Positions 7,447-11,766 of a stretch of DNA of 11,766 nt are shown piece after piece. The notes beneath the pieces are model-generated. The model was not told the origin of the DNA and did not search any database. It saw only the letters and a program-made list of their open reading frames with translations. The stretch comes from GCA-2715965 sp047608975 (GTDB lineage: Bacteria > Verrucomicrobiota > Verrucomicrobiia > Limisphaerales > JAYPXF01): assembly GCA_047608975.1 (NCBI GenBank), contig JBLFYM010000177.1, forward strand, positions 1 to 11,766, given 5' to 3'. The first letter of the stretch is position 1; every line of letters begins with the position of its first letter. The translations under genes were made by a program, and so were the position numbers.

Positions 7447-8199
7447 ATGAACGATCGCAAATACTGGGAAGAAACCGGCTGCCGATATGAATCGGAGGTG
7501 TTCAACGTCGCCGCCCATGACCACGCCGGAATCATTCGCTGCGGGATTGAGGAGGCGGAGGGCGGGACTGCGGCTGACATGGGGTGTGGCGTTGGAAATT
7601 TCCTACCACTGCTGGCGGAGCAATTTTCTCGTGTCACCGCGGTGGATTTCTCCTCCGCCTGTCTGCGGCAGTGTGAAAAAGCCCACTCTTCGCCGGAGAA
7701 TATTTCTTTCAAGCGAGCGGATCTTCGGAAGCCCGGGAAGCTCTTTGCAGCTGTCGATTTTGTCCTGAGCGTAAACGCGATTCTCTCGCCGCGACTGGGG
7801 GATCAGCTGGCGATGCTAAAGACACTTCATCGACATCTTCGTCCAGGTGGGCGCCTTCTCTTGATTGTTCCTGCCATTGAATCTGCACTGCTGACGGATC
7901 ACACATTGCGCGAATGGTATGTCCGTACCGGCAGTTCACCCGCCTCGGCGGCTCGCGCCGTGAACGGAACTCGTCGCAAGGCTGAGTTGTCGATCGCGGG
8001 AGATGGAACGGTGGAAATCGGAGGTGCCGCGACCAAGCATTTCCTGAAGGAGGAACTTCAGCTACGGCTGGAATCGCTCGGTTTCAAGATCAACCACATC
8101 ACGAAACTCGAGTATTCTTGGGACACGGAATTTGATGAACCGCCCCGTTGGATGAAGGAACCATATCCTTGGGATTGGTGCGTGAGCGCAGATCGCTGA
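7447..8199 (+). CDS. class I SAM-dependent methyltransferase
   Basis: A 250-residue cytoplasmic protein with a Rossmann-type methyltransferase core. Motif I is AADMGCGVGNFLP (about residues 42-54) and binds S-adenosylmethionine. The strand-2 acidic residue is Asp67 in VTAVDFS, the adenine-side acidic position is in KRADLRK (about 89-95), and the later strand is RPGGRLLLIVPA (132-143). The best match is the generic Methyltransf_11/25 group. The C-terminal 100 residues are not recognisable and end in a Trp/Pro-rich segment (PRWMKEPYPWDWC). No signal peptide is visible. It starts 44 nt after the sulfatase stop, same strand, with no Shine-Dalgarno sequence and no obvious terminator between them, so read-through is possible but a functional link is not evident. 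The substrate (small molecule, lipid or protein) cannot be inferred. Confidence 0.88.
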   Translation: MNDRKYWEETGCRYESEVFNVAAHDHAGIIRCGIEEAEGGTAADMGCGVGNFLPLLAEQFSRVTAVDFSSACLRQCEKAHSSPENISFKRADLRKPGKLFAAVDFVLSVNAILSPRLGDQLAMLKTLHRHLRPGGRLLLIVPAIESALLTDHTLREWYVRTGSSPASAARAVNGTRRKAELSIAGDGTVEIGGAATKHFLKEELQLRLESLGFKINHITKLEYSWDTEFDEPPRWMKEPYPWDWCVSADR

Positions 8200-8227
8200 A
8201 CGGGAATTGTCTTCGTCAGGGTGACGT

Positions 8228-8254
8228 TCGGGGCGTTTTTCAAATGCGCCCCGA
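8228..8254. repeat. 8-bp inverted repeat between methyltransferase and frr
   Basis: The arms TCGGGGCG (8228-8235) and CGCCCCGA (8247-8254) are perfectly complementary and enclose an 11-nt loop rich in T and A. The stem is GC-rich, and the element sits 28 nt after the methyltransferase stop and 52 nt before the frr start. No run of T follows on either strand, so it is not a canonical intrinsic terminator. It could be an mRNA end-protecting hairpin, a weak terminator or a leader structure for frr. Presence of the pairing is certain; function is unproven. Confidence 0.5.
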
Positions 8255-8306
8255 CCCATGGGGAGCTTGCCAAAGGGGAGTCGCTCAACTATCAACTGAC
8301 CTCATC

Positions 8307-8867
8307 ATGGCATTTGAAGAGACACTGTTGGAATCCGAAGAGAAGATGCAGAAGAGCGAGGAGCATGTGCTGCATGAATTCGCCGGAGTCAGAACCGGCA
8401 AGGCATCGCCAGCATTGCTCGAGAATGTGAAAGTGGATGTCTATGGCTCGGAAATGCGCATCAAGGACATCGCGACGATCACTGTTCCCGAGATGCGCCA
8501 GCTCGTGGTACAGCCTTGGGATGAGACCAACCTGCCCTCGATCGACAAGGCAATACAGAAGGCCAACCTGGGTCTGAATCCCGCTGTACAGGGCAAGATG
8601 CTCCGCATTTCAATTCCGCAACTGAACGGCGAACAACGTCAGCACTTTGTCAAAGCCGTGAAGGGCATGGCCGAACAGGGTCGCATCTCCATTCGCCAAC
8701 ACCGGCGGGAGGCCCTGGAAGCCATGAAGAAGGAGGCTAAGGATGATCGGGTCTCCGAGGATGAGCTGAAGCACAGCGAGGGAGAGGTCCAAAAACTTAC
8801 CGACAAGTTCATCAAGATCATCGATGAGCATGTCGTTACCAAGGAAGAGGAAATCCTGAAGGTCTGA
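8307..8867 (+). CDS. frr: ribosome recycling factor
   Basis: RRF acts with EF-G in the cytoplasm to split the post-termination ribosome so its subunits can be reused; it is normally essential. The 186-residue length matches the family (185 in E. coli). Recognisable blocks are FAGVRTGKASPALLENVKVDVYG (about 25-47, given here as its key residues Arg29, Gly31, Ser34, Pro35), PWDETNLPSIDKAI, LGLNPAVQGKMLRISIPQL, and the basic RISIRQHRREAL (126-137). Arg130 and Arg133 in the last block correspond to E. coli Arg129 and Arg132. The C-terminal helix is EVQKLTDKFIKIIDE. The ATG at 8307 gives the normal N terminus; the frame stays open upstream to 8148 but that stretch has no RRF character and overlaps the methyltransferase. 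No Shine-Dalgarno sequence precedes it. The common neighbour pyrH is absent here. Confidence 0.97.
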   Translation: MAFEETLLESEEKMQKSEEHVLHEFAGVRTGKASPALLENVKVDVYGSEMRIKDIATITVPEMRQLVVQPWDETNLPSIDKAIQKANLGLNPAVQGKMLRISIPQLNGEQRQHFVKAVKGMAEQGRISIRQHRREALEAMKKEAKDDRVSEDELKHSEGEVQKLTDKFIKIIDEHVVTKEEEILKV

Positions 8868-9021
8868 GTCTGGCACCGGATTTGGTCCTGTTTGAGAGTT
8901 CTGGGAAAGCAATATCGCTGCTACTGCCATCGAGTGGCGATTGAGGCCACCTGGGATCAATTTACATCTCTACGCCGAGTCTTCTTGAACTTTCATTGCG
9001 CACACGGGAAGACTTACCGAA

Positions 9022-10083
9022 ATGTCACTCGCTGAACATCGCGACGCCATCGACAAACTTGACCGGCAGATCATCCGATTGCTGAACGAGCGCACGGAGC
9101 ACGCGTGCGCGATCGGCGAATACAAGCTGCAACACGGTCAGGAAATCTATGCCCCGCACCGCGAACAGGCGGTTTTTGCCCGTATCTGCAAATTGAACAA
9201 GGGGCCGATCCAGGACTCCGCCATGCGCGCGATTTACCGGGAGATCATGTCCAGCTCGCTCTCGCTGGAGAAGACGATGAAGATCGCCTATCTCGGTCCC
9301 GAAGCGACCTTCACCCATCAGGCGGCGATCAAGAAGTTTGGTGCCAGCCTGGAATATTCCACGCAAAAGACGATCGCGGATGTGTTTGCCGAGGTTGGAA
9401 AGCATCGCGCGGATTACGGCGTGGTTCCCATCGAGAACTCCACCGAAGGCGTGGTGAATCACACCCTCGACATGTTTGTGGACTGCGAACTGCAGATCGT
9501 CTCCCAGATTTTGTTGCCGATCTCGCATTGCCTGCTCAGCAAAGTGCCGCGCAAGCAGATCAAGAAGCTTTACGTGCATCCTCAGACCCGCGCGCAGTGT
9601 CGTACCTGGATCCAGATGTTCCTGCCGGATGCGGAGATCGTGGAGACCTCCTCGAATGCGCGATCCACCGAAATGGCGAAACGCAGCCGGACTGCGGCCG
9701 CGATTGCGGGCGAATTGTGTTCGGAGAAATACAAGGTGCCGATCATCGAGCATGACATTCAGGACAACGCGGCCAATGCCACCCGATTCCTGGTGTTGGG
9801 CCGGGAATGTAGTCCGCCCACCGGCAACGATCGCACGAGCATCATGTTCAGCATCGCTGACAAGGTGGGTGCGTTGCATGACTCGCTGTCTCCGTTTCGC
9901 CGGCTGAAAATCAACATGACCAAGATCGAGTCACGGCCGACCAAGCGGCGGGCCTGGCGTTACTTCTTCTTCGTCGATCTGGATGGACACTCGCAGGATA
10001 AGAAGATTGAGAAAGCCATCGGCGAGTTGGAGAAGGAATGTTCGTTCGTGAAGGTATTGGGCAGCTATCCGAATTCGGAGTAG
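9022..10083 (+). CDS. pheA: chorismate mutase/prephenate dehydratase (P-protein)
   Basis: A 353-residue bifunctional enzyme that turns chorismate into prephenate and then phenylpyruvate, the route to phenylalanine. The N-terminal AroQ chorismate mutase (about 1-84) keeps Arg7, Arg24, Lys35, Arg47, Glu48 and Glu83, aligning with E. coli Arg11, Arg28, Lys39, Arg51, Glu52 and Gln88. Prephenate dehydratase (about 87-262) has YLGPEATFTHQAA, VPIENSTEGVVNHTLD and the catalytic TRF (254-256). The C-terminal ACT domain (about 270-345) has GALH (283-286) and ESRP (303-306), the usual phenylalanine-binding and feedback-inhibition motifs. The start at 9022 has GGAAG 10 nt upstream, a weak ribosome binding site. 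The 154-bp gap before it probably carries its promoter, but I could not pick convincing boxes and see no leader-peptide attenuator. An internal ATG with a good Shine-Dalgarno lies exactly at the domain junction (9277). Confidence 0.97.
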   Translation: MSLAEHRDAIDKLDRQIIRLLNERTEHACAIGEYKLQHGQEIYAPHREQAVFARICKLNKGPIQDSAMRAIYREIMSSSLSLEKTMKIAYLGPEATFTHQAAIKKFGASLEYSTQKTIADVFAEVGKHRADYGVVPIENSTEGVVNHTLDMFVDCELQIVSQILLPISHCLLSKVPRKQIKKLYVHPQTRAQCRTWIQMFLPDAEIVETSSNARSTEMAKRSRTAAAIAGELCSEKYKVPIIEHDIQDNAANATRFLVLGRECSPPTGNDRTSIMFSIADKVGALHDSLSPFRRLKINMTKIESRPTKRRAWRYFFFVDLDGHSQDKKIEKAIGELEKECSFVKVLGSYPNSE

Positions 10084-10104
10084 CGCCGGGAATCTGAGCC
10101 GTGG

Positions 10105-10172
10105 TGGTGGGGGGCTTAAAACCTGCGGGTTTGAAACAACGTGGACACGAATGAATTTGCGGCCTCCCACCA
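10105..10172. repeat. nested inverted repeat between pheA and metallopeptidase
   Basis: The outer arms are TGGTGGGGGGC (10105-10115) and GCCTCCCACCA (10162-10172): 11 pairs, ten Watson-Crick and one G-U. They enclose a 46-nt loop. Inside the loop, AAACC (10119-10123) and GGTTT (10128-10132) form a second hairpin with a TGCG tetraloop. The element fills most of the gap between the pheA stop and the metallopeptidase start, leaving 15 nt before the latter's ATG. No T run follows on the + strand. It may be a 3' UTR or leader structure; it matches no riboswitch or RNA family that I recognise. Confidence 0.5.
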
Positions 10173-10187
10173 TAGTCCGTTTTCGAA

Positions 10188-10973
10188 ATGTTGAAGACTT
10201 CTTGTCCGACCTTAATCGGGAATAGCTCCGGCCCATCGCGATTGTTTCTCTCACTTTGCGTTGTTCTTCTAGGTGCCTTTCTGGCTGGTGCGACGGCGCT
10301 GGCGGCCAAAAAGAAATCCGATCCGAAAACCGCACGGGCGCATCGCTTTGAGCCGATCGTCAAGAATCTGGAAGGTTGGACGGTACACGTCGATCCGGCG
10401 TTGTTGAAGGGGGCTCACGCAGAGCAGGGGAGCCGGGCCTTACGCATGCTGGCCGACCATCTGAATCGGATTTCCATTCTCGTCCCCGAATCACAACTGG
10501 CGAAGTTGCGGAAGATGGAAATCTGGATTGAGCACGATCATCCGGTCCTGGGCGGGATGCAGTATCATCCTTCTGCCGGTTGGTTGGTTGCGCGCGGGCA
10601 TGACCCGCGGCTGGCAAAGAAGGTTCACATCAGTCGTGCCGCCGCTCTGCTGGAGCGCGGGCAAATGCTGAAACATCCGGCGGTGGTGCTGCATGAGCTG
10701 GCGCATGCCTACCATCACCAGATTTTGGATTTCGAACATCCGGCCATCCTTGAGGCATATCGGCGCGCAAAAGATTCCGGCAGCTACGAGCGGGTCCTTC
10801 TCTACTCCGGCCGGCACGTTCGCCATTATGGGATGAATAACGAGAAAGAGTATTTTGCGGAAGGCACGGAGGCCTGGTTTTACCGCAATGACTTTTATCC
10901 GTTTGTCCGGGCGGAACTGAAGGAACACGATCCGAAGTTCCATGCGGTGTTGGAAAAGATCTGGGGAGAGTAG
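10188..10973 (+). CDS. secreted zinc metallopeptidase, lethal-factor-like catalytic domain
   Basis: A 261-residue protein with an N-terminal signal (hydrophobic segment about 19-39, possible cleavage after ALA at 39, then a Lys-rich start of the mature chain). The zinc site HELAH (His169, Glu170, His173) lies in a helix, LHELAHAYHHQI. About 45 residues on is HYGMNNEKEYFAEGTEAWF (213-231). By memory this aligns with the anthrax lethal factor catalytic region, YGRTNEAEFFAE, with Tyr214 equivalent to LF Tyr728, Glu221 to zinc ligand Glu735 and Glu225 to Glu739. The residues before the site (about 63-160) would form the rest of a compact peptidase domain; no toxin delivery domains are present. 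The protein probably acts outside the cytoplasm on an unknown protein substrate. The ATG has no Shine-Dalgarno sequence. Metallopeptidase assignment is strong; the lethal-factor relationship rests on motif spacing. Confidence 0.85.
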   Translation: MLKTSCPTLIGNSSGPSRLFLSLCVVLLGAFLAGATALAAKKKSDPKTARAHRFEPIVKNLEGWTVHVDPALLKGAHAEQGSRALRMLADHLNRISILVPESQLAKLRKMEIWIEHDHPVLGGMQYHPSAGWLVARGHDPRLAKKVHISRAAALLERGQMLKHPAVVLHELAHAYHHQILDFEHPAILEAYRRAKDSGSYERVLLYSGRHVRHYGMNNEKEYFAEGTEAWFYRNDFYPFVRAELKEHDPKFHAVLEKIWGE

Positions 10974-11015
10974 GCGGCCGGGGATTTCGGCCTGACCGTT
11001 GGGATCCGTTCTGGA

Positions 11016-11036
11016 TTTCGAGTTTCGAGTTTGTGA
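11016..11036 (+). repeat. TTTCGAG short tandem repeat upstream of the esterase
   Basis: Two exact copies of TTTCGAG (11016-11022 and 11023-11029) are followed by a diverged third unit, TTTGTGA (11030-11036). The run lies 24 nt before the SGNH hydrolase ATG, within the 86-bp spacer after the metallopeptidase. I have an impression that longer versions of this unit occur in intergenic DNA of verrucomicrobia, but cannot check that here. It may be chance or the remnant of a simple repeat. Confidence 0.4.
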
Positions 11037-11059
11037 TTTGTCCGGGTTAGGCTGTGGCT

Positions 11060-11689
11060 ATGTCAATTGGCGTTCGATGCTTGGTAGCGGTTCTTTTTCT
11101 GTGCGCGTTAATCTCCGAAGATCTCGGGGCTGCGGAGCCGAAGACCATCGTGATTTTGGGAGACAGTCTGGCGGCGGGATATGGGGTGCCGGGCGAGGTG
11201 GCATTTCCGGCGCTGCTGCAGCAGAAGATCGACGCCGAGAAACTGAACTACCGAATCGTCAATGCTGCGGTGAGCGGCGATACGACAGCCAGTGGCGTTC
11301 GTCGCGTGAACTGGATACTCAAGCGCAAGGCAGATGTGTTGCTGATTGAGCTGGGCGGGAATGACGGTCTCCGCGGTGTCCCGGCAACTGAGACCCGGAA
11401 GAATCTTGCGGGGATCATCGATCAGGCACGGGCAAAGTATCCGGATCTGGAGATCGTGCTCGCTGGGATGCAGATGCCCGCGAACATGGGCAAGGAATAC
11501 ACAGAGAAGTTCCGCGCGACCTTCGCGGAGCTGGCGAAGGAGAAGAAGGTGGCTTTGATTCCGTTTCTGCTGGCGGGCGTGGGGGCGCGACCGGAGATGA
11601 ATTTGCCCGATATGATTCACCCTAATCCCCAGGGGCACAAACGGGTGGCGGAGAACGTTTGGGCGGTGTTGGAGAAGATGCTGAGGTGA
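11060..11689 (+). CDS. SGNH/GDSL hydrolase, TesA-like arylesterase/lysophospholipase
   Basis: A 209-residue secreted esterase of the TesA type, which hydrolyses acyl esters or thioesters such as lysophospholipids. A signal peptide (MSIGVRCLVAVLFLCALISEDLGAA) is followed by block I, ILGDSLAAGYGV, with nucleophile Ser36. Block II is NAAVSGDTTASG (Gly73), block III is ELGGNDGLRG (Asn101), and block V is DMIHPN with Asp184 and His187 completing the triad. Length and the GGNDGLRG motif fit TesA closely. I chose the ATG at 11060, with a weak AGG 8 nt upstream; an in-frame GTG at 11054 would add two residues. The ABC transporter genes that flank tesA in proteobacteria are not present in the window. 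A strong intrinsic terminator follows 22 nt after the stop. Substrate preference is not readable from sequence. Confidence 0.95.
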   Translation: MSIGVRCLVAVLFLCALISEDLGAAEPKTIVILGDSLAAGYGVPGEVAFPALLQQKIDAEKLNYRIVNAAVSGDTTASGVRRVNWILKRKADVLLIELGGNDGLRGVPATETRKNLAGIIDQARAKYPDLEIVLAGMQMPANMGKEYTEKFRATFAELAKEKKVALIPFLLAGVGARPEMNLPDMIHPNPQGHKRVAENVWAVLEKMLR

Positions 11690-11711
11690 TCTGACCGATC
11701 ATCGGTCCACA

Positions 11712-11743
11712 AAAAAGCCCGCGGTTTGCACCGCGGGCTTTTT
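11712..11743. terminator. strong intrinsic terminator, potentially bidirectional
   Basis: GCCCGCGGT (11717-11725) pairs perfectly with ACCGCGGGC (11730-11738) around a TTGC loop. The stem is flanked by an A run (11711-11716) on the left and a T run (11739-11743) on the right, extending the pairing to 14 bp. Reading + strand it ends the SGNH hydrolase transcript. The A run becomes a T run on the other strand, so it can also stop a - strand transcript arriving from the right. Confidence 0.93.
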
Positions 11744-11766
11744 GAATCATTTACGGGATCGCTCAG

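Noticed and set aside
8148..8306. 53-codon upstream extension of the frr frame
   Set aside because: RRF begins at MAFEETLLESEEKM and the 186-residue form has the normal length. The extension overlaps the methyltransferase and resembles nothing.
8934..8950. GTGGC/GCCAC inverted repeat downstream of frr as a terminator
   Set aside because: The stem is only 5 bp with a 7-nt loop and has no T run, too weak to call.
9025..9879. 284-codon open frame on the - strand opposite pheA
   Set aside because: It is a shadow of the well-conserved PheA reading frame, with no motif of its own.
10103..10114. G-rich run (GGTGGTGGGGGG) as a G-quadruplex
   Set aside because: At most a two-layer quadruplex could form, and the same bases pair well with the 3' arm of the inverted repeat.

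Overview
This 11.8 kb stretch looks like chromosome from a PVC-superphylum bacterium, either Verrucomicrobiota or Planctomycetota. The basis is gene content: two DUF1549/DUF1553 (PSCyt2-PSD1) plus DUF1501 modules and a secreted formylglycine-type sulfatase, which are hallmark expanded families of that group, beside ordinary bacterial frr and pheA genes. A short TTTCGAG tandem before the last gene leans slightly towards Verrucomicrobiota, but only from memory of similar spacers. The DNA is moderately GC-rich throughout, and no insertion sequence, integrase, phage gene, CRISPR array, tRNA or rRNA was found.

Left half (1-5835): two paralogous export modules lie tail to tail. On the + strand are the last 184 codons of a DUF1553 protein and an overlapping Tat-exported DUF1501 protein. 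After a 33-bp gap, on the - strand, comes a second DUF1501 protein, preceded in its own transcript by a complete DUF1549-DUF1553 protein with a Sec signal peptide and a CXXCH haem-type motif. The roles of these families are not firmly established. They often occur near sulfatases and glycan-degradation genes and are usually thought to act on extracytoplasmic substrates.

Middle (5836-8199): a divergent intergenic region of about 130 bp separates the - strand module from a secreted sulfatase on the + strand (CAPTR active-site motif). A small class I SAM-dependent methyltransferase of unknown substrate follows 44 bp later.

Right half (8307-11766): all + strand. It holds ribosome recycling factor (frr), a bifunctional chorismate mutase/prephenate dehydratase with an ACT domain (pheA), and a secreted zinc metallopeptidase whose catalytic signature resembles the anthrax lethal factor catalytic domain. 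It ends with a secreted TesA-like SGNH hydrolase and a strong symmetrical intrinsic terminator. These genes are separated by gaps of 86-154 bp and are probably several independent transcripts rather than one operon.

I see no convincing new multigene system. The most interesting points are the lethal-factor-like metallopeptidase, the tail-to-tail duplicated modules, a possible internal translation start at the pheA domain junction, and a nested inverted repeat between pheA and the peptidase gene.
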